From Candidatus Fermentibacterota bacterium (lineage in GTDB: Bacteria; JAFGKV01), in the NCBI GenBank assembly GCA_030620115.1, contig JAUXFG010000108.1, forward strand, positions 1 through 12,742: a DNA stretch of 12,742 bases. Direction: 5' to 3'. A program made the position numbers and the translations under genes. A model generated the notes under the pieces. That model had not been told where the DNA came from, ran no database searches, and saw only the letters and a program-made list of their open reading frames with translations. How positions within the stretch are numbered: position 1 is the stretch's first letter; every line of letters begins with the position of its first letter. Positions 1-6,420 of the stretch are shown here, in pieces.

Positions 1-1
1 A

Positions 2-160
2 ACATCTGCTCTTGTGGGAACATTGATGGAGCAACTCGACAATGATGAGCCTCTGGCGGAGTATGTCGAGGATGTGGATCTCTCGCACATCAAGGATGCA
101 GGGGCACGCACCGGTGGGAATAAGGAGTTCGAGTTGTCACTTCTCTTGAGGAAGCAGTGA
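2..160 (+). CDS. pilN: Type IV pilus assembly protein PilN, C-terminal fragment (partial at 5' end)
   Basis: An open frame enters from the window edge and ends at TGA 158-160, giving the last 52 residues of a protein. The piece contains YVEDVDLSHIKD followed by a short strand-like tail (EFELSLLLRKQ), which resembles the C-terminal end of the PilN periplasmic ferredoxin-like domain. PilN is an inner-membrane protein that pairs with PilO and binds PilM in the type IV pilus platform. The identification rests mainly on position: it lies 16 bp upstream of pilO and is followed by pilP and pilQ, the usual order. The fragment alone would be too short for a firm call. Confidence 0.72.
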   Translation, partial: TSALVGTLMEQLDNDEPLAEYVEDVDLSHIKDAGARTGGNKEFELSLLLRKQ

Positions 161-176
161 TTCAAGGGGGTGTGGT

Positions 177-725
177 ATGGCATCTGAGCCGGGTTTGATG
201 CGGGAAGGAATCACGCGAGGGATCCTTGTCTGCTTTTTCATCCTCGCCCCTACCATCTTCCTGTTTTATCAACCCAGGAGCAAGGAGCTTCAGGAAGACC
301 GGCGTCGTCTTGCCACCCTTGAGAGTGAGCTCCAGAATGCGCGGCAGGTTGCAACAACGCGAGATGATCTTAGGACGGTGACCGACAAGCTCCAACGGAC
401 GCTGGCCTTCTACGAAGAGCGTTTGCCCAGCGAGTCGGACATTCCTGGCCTTCTGGAGGAGCTTCAGGAGATAGTGACCATGGCTAATGTACGGCTCGAT
501 GACATCGAAATGATAAAGAGGCGGACAATCAGCAATTACGAGAGCATTCCTTTCAATCTTGCAGTGAGTGGCGGCTATCATGCTATTGGGCTGGCGGTAA
601 ACAATATTGAAAAGGGGCGTCGTTTTATGGGTGTAAACAATATCAAAATAGGAAGCGATGGATCTTCGCCACATCAGGCGTTAGTTGAAGTAAGTACTTT
701 TCGTTTTATTGCGGCCAAGGGATAG
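177..725 (+). CDS. pilO: Type IV pilus assembly protein PilO
   Basis: This 182-residue protein has one membrane helix near residues 12-31 (ILVCFFILAPTIFLF), then a charged, heptad-like coiled-coil stretch at about 34-80. The periplasmic part includes LPSESDIPGLLEELQE (about residues 83-98), the pattern that opens the PilO ferredoxin-like domain. PilO forms a heterodimer with PilN in the inner membrane and connects the cytoplasmic motor and PilM to the PilP-PilQ complex. The length fits the family (about 180-210). The ATG at 177 follows a G-rich ribosome site (AAGGGGG, 164-170); Met8 is a possible alternative start. pilP begins 2 bp after the stop, so the genes are very likely co-transcribed. 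Confidence 0.85.
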   Translation: MASEPGLMREGITRGILVCFFILAPTIFLFYQPRSKELQEDRRRLATLESELQNARQVATTRDDLRTVTDKLQRTLAFYEERLPSESDIPGLLEELQEIVTMANVRLDDIEMIKRRTISNYESIPFNLAVSGGYHAIGLAVNNIEKGRRFMGVNNIKIGSDGSSPHQALVEVSTFRFIAAKG

Positions 726-727
726 TT

Positions 728-1156
728 ATGTCTCGTATTGGACAAATTGTAATCTGGTTATTGTTTCCTTTTGCGTTTTTCCTATTCTCCTGTGGTCCTT
801 CGAATGCGCCCCAAGTGAATATTCGGAGGACAAAATCCACCCTGGCCAAGGTGGATACCTTGGTCAGCACGGAGGATTCCACCAGCGCGAGTTTCTACGT
901 GTATGATGCCGAAGAAATGCGTGATCCCTTTGTGCGTTATCGGAAACCGCTGGCTACTGGGGGAGTGCGCGCCGTGCAGCGGCCTGCATTGAAGGTTGGC
1001 GCCATCATGACAGGAGTGGCTTCACCGTCTGCTTTTGTAAACAACAGACTCATCCGTGAAGGCGATGAGATCGATGGGGCGCGGGTCGTCAAGATTCAGA
1101 GCACGAGCGTGGTTTTTCATTTCAATGGCCAGGACTTCACCGTCACACAAGAATAG
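728..1156 (+). CDS. pilP: Type IV pilus assembly lipoprotein PilP
   Basis: This 142-residue protein starts with a hydrophobic signal (residues 7-20) ending in a lipobox LFSC, so Cys22 should be lipidated by Lgt and the signal removed by signal peptidase II. A flexible linker follows, then the RDPF motif (65-68) typical of PilP just before its folded beta domain (about 88-140, with GAIMTG and NRLIREGDEIDGARVVKI). PilP bridges the PilN-PilO platform in the inner membrane to the N-domains of the PilQ secretin. AAGGGA at 717-722 is a good ribosome site for the ATG at 728. pilQ begins 10 bp downstream. The protein is somewhat shorter than the 170-180 residues of many PilP proteins, the difference lying in the linker. 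Confidence 0.86.
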   Translation: MSRIGQIVIWLLFPFAFFLFSCGPSNAPQVNIRRTKSTLAKVDTLVSTEDSTSASFYVYDAEEMRDPFVRYRKPLATGGVRAVQRPALKVGAIMTGVASPSAFVNNRLIREGDEIDGARVVKIQSTSVVFHFNGQDFTVTQE

Positions 1157-1166
1157 GAGGAACCGG

Positions 1167-2513
1167 ATGAGCGATAAGATGGTCAGAGTAACCATCCATA
1201 TCCTTCTGATTGCTCTGATGGTTTGCCCGGCCTTGGCGCAGCAGCCAGGCTGGGAGAAGCAGCGGATCAATCTGAACTTCAGAGGCACGGAGATCAATGC
1301 CGCCATAGAGATGTTGACGGCTCAAGCCGGGCTGAACATCGTCAGCGGTCCGCAGGTCAAGGGAACGGTGAGCGTCCGTCTCGAAGGCGCGCCGTTGGGA
1401 GAGGCGTTGAATGCGATTTTGAATGTCAATGGCTTCGGCTTCGTGGAGGGAGACAGGATCATCAAGATCGTGCCCCTGGAAGAGATCGCCAACGCCATTA
1501 CCAAGACGTACCCACTGAATTACGCCAATGCCAAGGAGCTCGAGAGCACCCTCAAGCCGTTTGTGTCGAAGTTCGGCAATGTGAAGGGTGACAAGGTGTC
1601 GAACTCCATCGTCGTGACCGACATCCCCGACAACCTGCGCAAGGTGGGTCAGCTCATCGAGCAGCTCGACCGCAAGCCCTATCAGGTCCTCATAGAAGTC
1701 CATGTGATTGATCTCAAGATCATTGATAATAGGGAAGTGGGCATCGATTGGAGGGTGGTACACTACGACAATCCTCGTTCGTCGGTCAACATCCTCACGG
1801 CGCCGGATCTGCCGGGCGGCGCGGAGATACGGTTCGGCATCATCAGGAGCCGGTATGACGTGGACAATCTGATACGTCTTCTGGAGGATGAGAGCAGAGC
1901 GAAGATTCTGTCGAGCCCGCGCATCATGGCCGCGGACCATAAGGTTTCTGAGATCCATGTGGGCCAGGAGATCCCGTATACCATGGTGACGTATACGGAG
2001 GAAGGCCGGCCGATCACGAGCACGCAGTTCCGAAAGGTAGGTACCCGCCTGAGCGTGACGCCCCATGTGACCCATGACGGAAACGTCCGCCTCGAATTGA
2101 ACCCGGAGCAGAGCTTTGTCAGTGAGTGGCGAGAGGATGTTCCGGTGATCGACAGCCGAACAACGAGGACCACGCTTCTTCTGGGAAGCGGCGAAACAGC
2201 GGTCATCGGAGGGTTGAGAAAGAGCGATGCTGTTGTTTCGGAGAGCAAGGTTCCCATTCTCGGCAGCATACCTATCCTGGGGAGGCTCTTCAAGAGCACA
2301 AAGACCTCCAGAACGGACATTGAGCTCATAGTCCTGGTGACGCCGACCATCCTGGAGGGGTCCGAGATGGTGATCCATGACAGATTCCAGTTCCGGAAGG
2401 AGGATGCAATGGCCAACTACCGCGGACTCCTGGATCATTACGAGCACCTCAAGACCAGCAATTTGCTGCAGCCGAAAGGTTCTAGCCAGACAGCTATGGA
2501 GGTGAGCAGATGA
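1167..2513 (+). CDS. pilQ: Type IV pilus secretin PilQ, compact form
   Basis: The product is 448 residues. I start at ATG 1167 because AGGAGG (1155-1160) sits 6 bp upstream and the N-terminus is then a clear signal peptide (residues 1-24, cleaved after ALA). The frame stays open upstream to 1056, but that part overlaps pilP and is not signal-like. Residues about 34-103 are an STN/secretin N0-type domain; 112-185 are a NolW-like N1 domain ending with DRKPYQVLIEVHVIDL; 235-398 are the secretin beta barrel with the signature VPILGSIPILGRLF (362-375). PilQ is the outer-membrane channel through which the pilus passes. Unlike most proteobacterial PilQ proteins (about 700 residues), there are no AMIN peptidoglycan-binding domains before the N0 domain. 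The 3' end overlaps the next gene by ATGA. Confidence 0.9.
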   Translation: MSDKMVRVTIHILLIALMVCPALAQQPGWEKQRINLNFRGTEINAAIEMLTAQAGLNIVSGPQVKGTVSVRLEGAPLGEALNAILNVNGFGFVEGDRIIKIVPLEEIANAITKTYPLNYANAKELESTLKPFVSKFGNVKGDKVSNSIVVTDIPDNLRKVGQLIEQLDRKPYQVLIEVHVIDLKIIDNREVGIDWRVVHYDNPRSSVNILTAPDLPGGAEIRFGIIRSRYDVDNLIRLLEDESRAKILSSPRIMAADHKVSEIHVGQEIPYTMVTYTEEGRPITSTQFRKVGTRLSVTPHVTHDGNVRLELNPEQSFVSEWREDVPVIDSRTTRTTLLLGSGETAVIGGLRKSDAVVSESKVPILGSIPILGRLFKSTKTSRTDIELIVLVTPTILEGSEMVIHDRFQFRKEDAMANYRGLLDHYEHLKTSNLLQPKGSSQTAMEVSR

Positions 2514-3106
2514 GACGCGCTTCAGTAACGATATGCATCGCCCTCGTGGCCGTTGGTGCATTGATCATGGGGTGTGGAGAGTTCCTCCCTCTGGATGCTG
2601 ATCTTCGTATTACCCGGTTCGACCCGTCGCCGGTGCAGCCTCTGATTGATGAGAAAACCGGGAATGTTCTTTTGCCCGGGACTCTTATATGGGTCGCGAA
2701 TTACTCCCAGGTCCCCGTCATCTTCGATCGCTTTCAGATCAGGTACTATGATGCAGTGGGACAGGGGGAGGGCGCTCCGGAGATCCTTTCTCTGCGCGTG
2801 GACAGCGAGTTCACCTTCTTTGTGAAAGGGATACCCACTCCTGATCCGTACTTGCCTGACTCCACGGCAACAAGGCAGACGGCGGAGCTTTCCTCCATCG
2901 GTATGCAGGTATTATCCGTGAATGCCTACGCATATGCCTCGGCATGGCCCAGCGACCCGGCGGCACAGCTGGAGTGGAGTCCCTTTGACTACTTCGATGA
3001 CCGGCCCATCTTTGCTCGGGTCACCATAGAGGGGAAGAGTGAGACCGGCGAGGAGATAATCCTCGAAGGAGCGGCGAATATCAGTACGTTGATCAAGAAA
3101 GAGTAG
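2510..3106 (+). CDS. Uncharacterised lipoprotein at the end of the pil operon
   Basis: I do not recognise a named family for this 198-residue protein. It starts with a short positively charged, hydrophobic signal (MRRASVTICIALVAVGALIM) followed by the lipobox LIMGC, so Cys22 is the likely lipid anchor. The mature part looks beta-rich: strands around 33-38, 55-63 (GTLIWVANYSQVPVIF), 70-77 (FQIRYYDAVG), 90-106 and 160-195, without long helices, consistent with an Ig-like or LEA-type sandwich. No catalytic motif is visible. The ATG overlaps the pilQ stop (ATGA) and has a near-perfect ribosome site (GGAGGTGA, 2498-2505), so it is translationally coupled to pilQ. By position it could be a secretin pilot or a pilus-associated surface lipoprotein, but that is inference. 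Confidence 0.8.
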   Translation: MRRASVTICIALVAVGALIMGCGEFLPLDADLRITRFDPSPVQPLIDEKTGNVLLPGTLIWVANYSQVPVIFDRFQIRYYDAVGQGEGAPEILSLRVDSEFTFFVKGIPTPDPYLPDSTATRQTAELSSIGMQVLSVNAYAYASAWPSDPAAQLEWSPFDYFDDRPIFARVTIEGKSETGEEIILEGAANISTLIKKE

Positions 3107-3135
3107 ATCAGCGTCTCTTTCCCGGGCGCAGATAC

Positions 3136-3187
3136 ACAGGCCCCATGGGTTTCGCTTGTGACGCAAGTGTGGGGCCTGTATTTTCTT
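3136..3187 (+). terminator. Rho-independent terminator of the pil operon
   Basis: A perfect 10-bp stem pairs ACAGGCCCCA (3136-3145) with TGGGGCCTGT (3170-3179). Inside the loop there is a second small stem, CTTG/CAAG (3155-3158 with 3164-3167). The stem is followed at once by ATTTTCTT (3180-3187). It lies 30 bp after the lipoprotein stop codon, where the pil transcript should end. Confidence 0.85.
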
Positions 3188-3241
3188 GGTCGCATTTGCT
3201 CGAACTCACTCTTCGCGATGCATCCTCATTCCCCTCTGGTT

Positions 3242-3284
3242 CCCGCAGGACCAAGCCGACCGGCTTTTCGCGGGCTGTCTTTTT
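3242..3284 (+). terminator. Second terminator-like hairpin upstream of tRNA-Ala
   Basis: The outer stem CCCGC/GCGGG (3242-3246 with 3270-3274) encloses an inner stem AAGCC/GGCTT (3253-3257 with 3262-3266, 4-nt loop). A T-tract, TCTTTTT (3278-3284), follows three bases later. It sits about 60 bp after the first terminator and 61 bp before the tRNA. It may be a back-up terminator for the pil operon or the end of an unseen short transcript. The interior loops make it weaker than the first. Confidence 0.5.
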
Positions 3285-3345
3285 AGCATTCAGGACTAGA
3301 GGAGCAGTGTATGGGGGGCAGATCCGTGGCCGCGAACCCTTAGAT

Positions 3346-3421
3346 GGGGCAGTAGCTCAGATGGGAGAGCGCATCCCTCGCACGGATGAGGCCGGCGGTT
3401 CGACTCCGCTCTGCTCCACCA
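3346..3421 (+). tRNA. tRNA-Ala(CGC)
   Basis: A complete 76-nt cloverleaf can be drawn. The acceptor stem is GGGGCAG/CTGCTCC (3346-3352 with 3411-3417), the D-stem GCTC/GAGC (3355-3358 with 3367-3370), the anticodon stem CATCC/GGATG (3372-3376 with 3384-3388) and the T-stem GGCGG/CCGCT with loop TTCGACT. The anticodon CGC (3379-3381) reads the alanine codon GCG. The third acceptor pair is G3.U70, the main identity element recognised by alanyl-tRNA synthetase, which confirms alanine. Discriminator A73 and the CCA end (3419-3421) are encoded in the DNA. Confidence 0.97.
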
Positions 3422-3554
3422 GTCTTCGTTCCGAGCTGAGCGAAGAGAGAAGACTGCCGCGGCGTAGCCGAGAGGGCAAGAGCCATCGAGGCGAAGACAG
3501 GCGTTCTCATGCGCACAGAACTACGCCTTGGCAAGCCAGACACAGACAGATTCG
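3422..3554 (+). other. Structured spacer between tRNA-Ala and SRP RNA
   Basis: These 133 bp carry no supportable reading frame. Immediately after the tRNA CCA end there is a hairpin with an 8-bp stem including one G.T pair (3424-3431 with 3438-3445, 6-nt loop); an overlapping alternative pairs 3421-3427 with 3449-3455. Further on, GGCGTAG (3461-3467) pairs perfectly with CTACGCC (3521-3527) across 53 nt. No T-tract follows either structure and no clear promoter was found before the SRP RNA. The spacer may be a processing region of a joint tRNA-SRP RNA transcript or an unidentified RNA. Confidence 0.45.
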
Positions 3555-3828
3555 CCGGCTGTGCTAGACGGGGAGGTAGCGGTGCCCTGTAGCCCGCAAT
3601 CCGCTACAGCGGGGTTGATGCCTGCCCTAGGTCAGACGCTTGTGTAGCTCCCGCGGGCCACGGAGCGGAGAAGGTTGGGTCACGCGCAACGTTCCCTTGT
3701 GAACCCCGTCAGGACCGGGAGGTAGCAGCGGTAAGCAAGAAGGTGCGTGTGCCGCGTGATATCCCCGGCTGGAGCCACCGAGTCCGTGAGGCGTTACGCA
3801 GGGCGATCGAAGGCAGGCGCACAGCCGG
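3555..3828 (+). ncRNA. ffs: Signal recognition particle RNA, large (Alu-domain) bacterial type
   Basis: This 274-nt RNA is the scaffold of the signal recognition particle, which binds Ffh (SRP54) and targets ribosomes making membrane proteins. The ends pair perfectly over 10 bp (3555-3564 with 3819-3828). The 5' Alu domain has GTGCTAGACGGGGAGGTAGC (3561-3580), a TGTAG stretch and the helix-4 pair CCCGC/GCGGG, as in the Bacillus scRNA. The S domain has GTCAGGACCGGGAGGTAGCA (3708-3727), the Ffh-binding helix 8 with a GGGA (GNRA) tetraloop. The length matches the Bacillus RNA (about 270 nt) and not the 4.5S RNA of Escherichia coli (114 nt). It lies 33 bp upstream of dnaX, as scr does in Bacillus. 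Confidence 0.95.
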
Positions 3829-3839
3829 TTTTCCTTTTC
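3829..3839 (+). terminator. T-rich tract after the SRP RNA terminal stem
   Basis: TTTTCCTTTTC directly follows the 3' arm of the SRP RNA terminal helix. Together they could end transcription of the SRP RNA, with some readthrough into dnaX, whose start is 22 bp further on. The tract is interrupted by CC and the helix closes over a long distance, so termination efficiency is uncertain. Confidence 0.4.
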
Positions 3840-3861
3840 TGGTTCCAGCGTTGAGGGAAGC

Positions 3862-5451
3862 ATGTCCTACCTAGTACTTGCCCGGAAATGGCGTCCTCGC
3901 GATTTCTCCGAAATGATCGGCCAGGAGCATATCACCAAGACTTTGACAAATGCTCTGCGAAACGGGAGGACGGCACATGCGTACCTCTTTCATGGTCCCC
4001 GGGGAGTCGGCAAGACCACTGCCGCGCGTATAGTTGCCAAGGCGGCCAACTGCGAGCGGGGCATGGGGCCCGAGCCCTGCAATGTCTGCGGGAGCTGCGC
4101 GGCCATCAATCAAGGAAGCAGTCTCGATGTGGTCGAAATGGATGGGGCAAGCAACAGAGGTATCGATGAGATACGAGAGCTCAAGGAGCATGTAGGATAT
4201 GCACCGGTTTCTTCCCGATACAAGATCTACATCATAGATGAAGTCCACATGCTCACTGAGCAGGCGTTCAATGCACTGCTGAAGACGCTGGAAGAACCCC
4301 CACCGCACGTCATCTTTGTATTTGCCACCACTGAAGTCCACAAGATTCCCGCCACGATTCTTTCGCGATGTCAACGCTTCGAGTTCCGCAGGATCCCGGT
4401 TGCGTTGGTGGTGGACCGGTTGGCTTCTCTGGCGGAAAAGGAGCATCTCCAGGCGGAGGAGAATGCGCTGCTCCTCATGGCGCGGCGCGCGGATGGAAGC
4501 CTGCGGGACGCGGAGGGCCTCCTGGATCAGGCGGCTGCCGCCACTGATGGCACCATTGATGAGCGTTTGGTTCGCGAATTGCTTGGCCTCATCCCGTTGG
4601 ATGCCTTAGCAGCGCTGCTGGAGAAGATGGTTTCGGGGGATGTGGACGAAGTGGTGGGGCAGCTCGATGCCATGATTACCGAGGGTATGGAGCTTGATCG
4701 AATTGTGGGTGATCTCGCAGAACTGATATTGCGCGCCGTTCGGGGTCTTGCACATGCAGCGGTCAACTCGTCCACCGCGCAGGAACAAGAACGGCTCGCG
4801 CCGATTGTCTCGCAGGTGAATACTGCTGATTTGCTTCGCTTCCTCAATGTGTTGCAGGGCGCCCATTCATTGGCACGGCAGAGCACCAGGCCCGGCCCGC
4901 TCTTGGAGAGCGCCATCTTGCGTTGCACGCTCATGGATCGCAGCCATTCCATTCAGGAGCTGCTTGGATTCATGGAGAAGGCGACCACAAAGGAGGAAGA
5001 GACCTCCGATTTCGATGCCACGGAGACTCGTGGCGAAAGCCCTGTGACACAGGTGACTGAACCGAAGCCTTTGCGCCAACCTCAGACCGATGGTGAGGAG
5101 AAATCACTTTCTGCCGCTCTCCGGCTATTGGGGGGGAGCACGCGTTCGTTTGTGAGCTGTGCCGAAGCATCCTGGAGTGATGATGGCACACTGCATCTCG
5201 AATATGGACCCGGCGATCATTTCGCGTACCAGGCCCTCTCCAAGCCGGATCGCACGACGGAACTACAAGGAGCGCTTGAGAAGGCTACAGGGAGGCGTAT
5301 TGCGGTAGAGATCACCGCACGGAAAGAGACGGCATCCACAGAAACAGAGAAGTCGAAGGAGGAACCACCACTCATACGAGCTTTGATCGATCAGTTTGAT
5401 GGTGTCGTGGTTCGAACCCGCAATCGTGGGGAGGAAGGGAGGAATACATGA
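3862..5451 (+). CDS. dnaX: DNA polymerase III subunit gamma/tau (clamp loader ATPase)
   Basis: This 529-residue protein is the ATPase of the clamp loader that places the beta sliding clamp on primed DNA and links it to polymerase III and the helicase. The AAA+ core shows Walker A GPRGVGKTT (45-53, Lys51), a four-cysteine zinc site (Cys64, Cys73, Cys76, Cys79), Walker B IIDEVH (124-129), sensor-1 FATTE (154-158) and the SRC motif with arginine finger Arg169. Residues about 220-365 are the helical collar domain. A charged linker (about 374-415) leads to a C-terminal domain (about 418-525) resembling the tau-specific part. ATG 3862 has GAGG 5 bp upstream. No A6G-type slippery site was seen, so a separate gamma form is not predicted. 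The 3' end overlaps ybaB by ATGA. Confidence 0.97.
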   Translation: MSYLVLARKWRPRDFSEMIGQEHITKTLTNALRNGRTAHAYLFHGPRGVGKTTAARIVAKAANCERGMGPEPCNVCGSCAAINQGSSLDVVEMDGASNRGIDEIRELKEHVGYAPVSSRYKIYIIDEVHMLTEQAFNALLKTLEEPPPHVIFVFATTEVHKIPATILSRCQRFEFRRIPVALVVDRLASLAEKEHLQAEENALLLMARRADGSLRDAEGLLDQAAAATDGTIDERLVRELLGLIPLDALAALLEKMVSGDVDEVVGQLDAMITEGMELDRIVGDLAELILRAVRGLAHAAVNSSTAQEQERLAPIVSQVNTADLLRFLNVLQGAHSLARQSTRPGPLLESAILRCTLMDRSHSIQELLGFMEKATTKEEETSDFDATETRGESPVTQVTEPKPLRQPQTDGEEKSLSAALRLLGGSTRSFVSCAEASWSDDGTLHLEYGPGDHFAYQALSKPDRTTELQGALEKATGRRIAVEITARKETASTETEKSKEEPPLIRALIDQFDGVVVRTRNRGEEGRNT

Positions 5452-5765
5452 GGGGAATGGGGAACCTCATGAAGCAGGCTCATAAGATGAAAGCCGAATT
5501 GCAGCGACTGCAGGAGCGTATGGCTCAAACCAGAATCGAAGGCAGCGCGGGAGGGGGCGTGGTCACTGCCATCGCTGACGGCAATCAGAACATCGTGGAG
5601 ATCCACATCAAGCCTGAGATCGTGGATCCCGAAGAGATCGAGATGCTCCAGGATCTCGTGGTGGCTGCGGTGAATGAAGCGCGAAGGAGATCGCAAGAAC
5701 TCATGAACGAGGAGATGTCCAAGCTCACCGGTGGGCTTGAGCTGAATCTCCCCGGTCTGATATAG
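5448..5765 (+). CDS. ybaB: Nucleoid-associated protein of the YbaB/EbfC family
   Basis: This 105-residue protein has the family layout: an N-terminal amphipathic helix (MGNLMKQAHKMKAELQRLQE), a beta core with EGSAGGGVVTAIADGNQNIV (about 31-50) and a long C-terminal helix ending in MSKLTGG. YbaB/EbfC dimers form a tweezer-like DNA-binding shape and act as nucleoid-associated proteins. The gene is almost always between dnaX and recR, as here. The ATG at 5448 overlaps the dnaX stop (ATGA), with GGGAGG upstream. An in-frame ATG at 5457 is also possible and would remove only three residues. Confidence 0.94.
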   Translation: MRGMGNLMKQAHKMKAELQRLQERMAQTRIEGSAGGGVVTAIADGNQNIVEIHIKPEIVDPEEIEMLQDLVVAAVNEARRRSQELMNEEMSKLTGGLELNLPGLI

Positions 5766-5775
5766 GGGCTTCCTG

Positions 5776-6381
5776 GTGGCCGGCGGCCAAAGCATCGAAC
5801 GCCTGGTTCGCGCTTTCATGGCGTTCCCAGGGATTGGGAGGCGATCGGCCGAACGGATTGTATACTTTCTCATGGCCGATCCTGAACGGCGGATTCATAC
5901 GCTTCTGGATGCACTCTCATCAGTCGTGGAGCGCGTGCATCGTTGTCCTGTGTGCAACAACTTCGCCGAGGAGGAGCTTTGCCCGATCTGCCGCGAGACA
6001 AAGAGGGACCGGCGAATTCTATGCGTCCTCGCCGAGCCGCGCGATCTGGAGGCCATAGAGAAGACAGGGACATTCCGGGGTCTCTACCACGTGCTTGGCG
6101 GACTTCTCTCTCCCCTTGACGGCATCGGTCCCAGCGAGCTTTCCATCGATGCTCTGATCAAGCGCGTGCACGCCGAAAAGCCCGCGGAGGTCGTTCTTGG
6201 GCTCTCCTCCACAGTGGAAGGAGACGCGACTGCCTCGTATCTCATGGAGGTACTGGGATCAAGTGGGGTCAGAATCTCCAGGCTGGCGCGAGGAGTACCG
6301 GCAGGGGGGAGCCTCGAGTACCTTGACCAGAGAACTCTGAGCCATGCCGTGGAGGGGAGAGAGACTATCTCCCGGGCATGA
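5776..6381 (+). CDS. recR: Recombination mediator protein RecR
   Basis: This 201-residue protein matches RecR in full. It has a helix-hairpin-helix segment FPGIGRRSAERIV (17-29), a four-cysteine zinc finger (Cys57, Cys60, Cys69, Cys72), a Toprim domain (about 80-175, with LAEP at 85-88 and VEGDATA at 147-153) and the C-terminal motif ARGVPAGGSLEYLD (171-184). RecR works with RecO, and in some species RecF, to load RecA onto gapped single-stranded DNA coated by SSB. The start is GTG at 5776 with AGGGG 7 bp upstream, 10 bp after the ybaB stop. It is the last gene of the dnaX-ybaB-recR set. No terminator follows it, so transcription may continue into pgpA. Confidence 0.96.
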   Translation: MAGGQSIERLVRAFMAFPGIGRRSAERIVYFLMADPERRIHTLLDALSSVVERVHRCPVCNNFAEEELCPICRETKRDRRILCVLAEPRDLEAIEKTGTFRGLYHVLGGLLSPLDGIGPSELSIDALIKRVHAEKPAEVVLGLSSTVEGDATASYLMEVLGSSGVRISRLARGVPAGGSLEYLDQRTLSHAVEGRETISRA

Positions 6382-6420
6382 GAGTATCAACGGCGAGCAT
6401 TCTCTGGGGAGAGATCATCC

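Noticed and set aside
1143-2561. A 472-codon open frame on the - strand opposite pilQ
   Set aside because: It lies exactly antisense to a clear secretin gene, has no recognisable domain and runs past both ends of pilQ only because of G+C-rich codon use. It is a shadow.
3454-3530. A second tRNA (serine-like) between tRNA-Ala and the SRP RNA
   Set aside because: A 7-bp end stem and a D-arm-like stretch can be seen, but no 5-bp anticodon stem, no proper T-loop and no CCA end; it cannot be called a tRNA gene.
3145-3567. A 140-codon + strand open frame crossing the tRNA and into the SRP RNA
   Set aside because: It runs through a terminator, a tRNA and the start of the SRP RNA and has no protein-like features.
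4975-5060. Search for a programmed frameshift site in dnaX that would make the short gamma form
   Set aside because: There is no A6G or similar slippery run near the end of the clamp-loader core and no strong hairpin after any A-rich stretch, so only the full-length product is supported.
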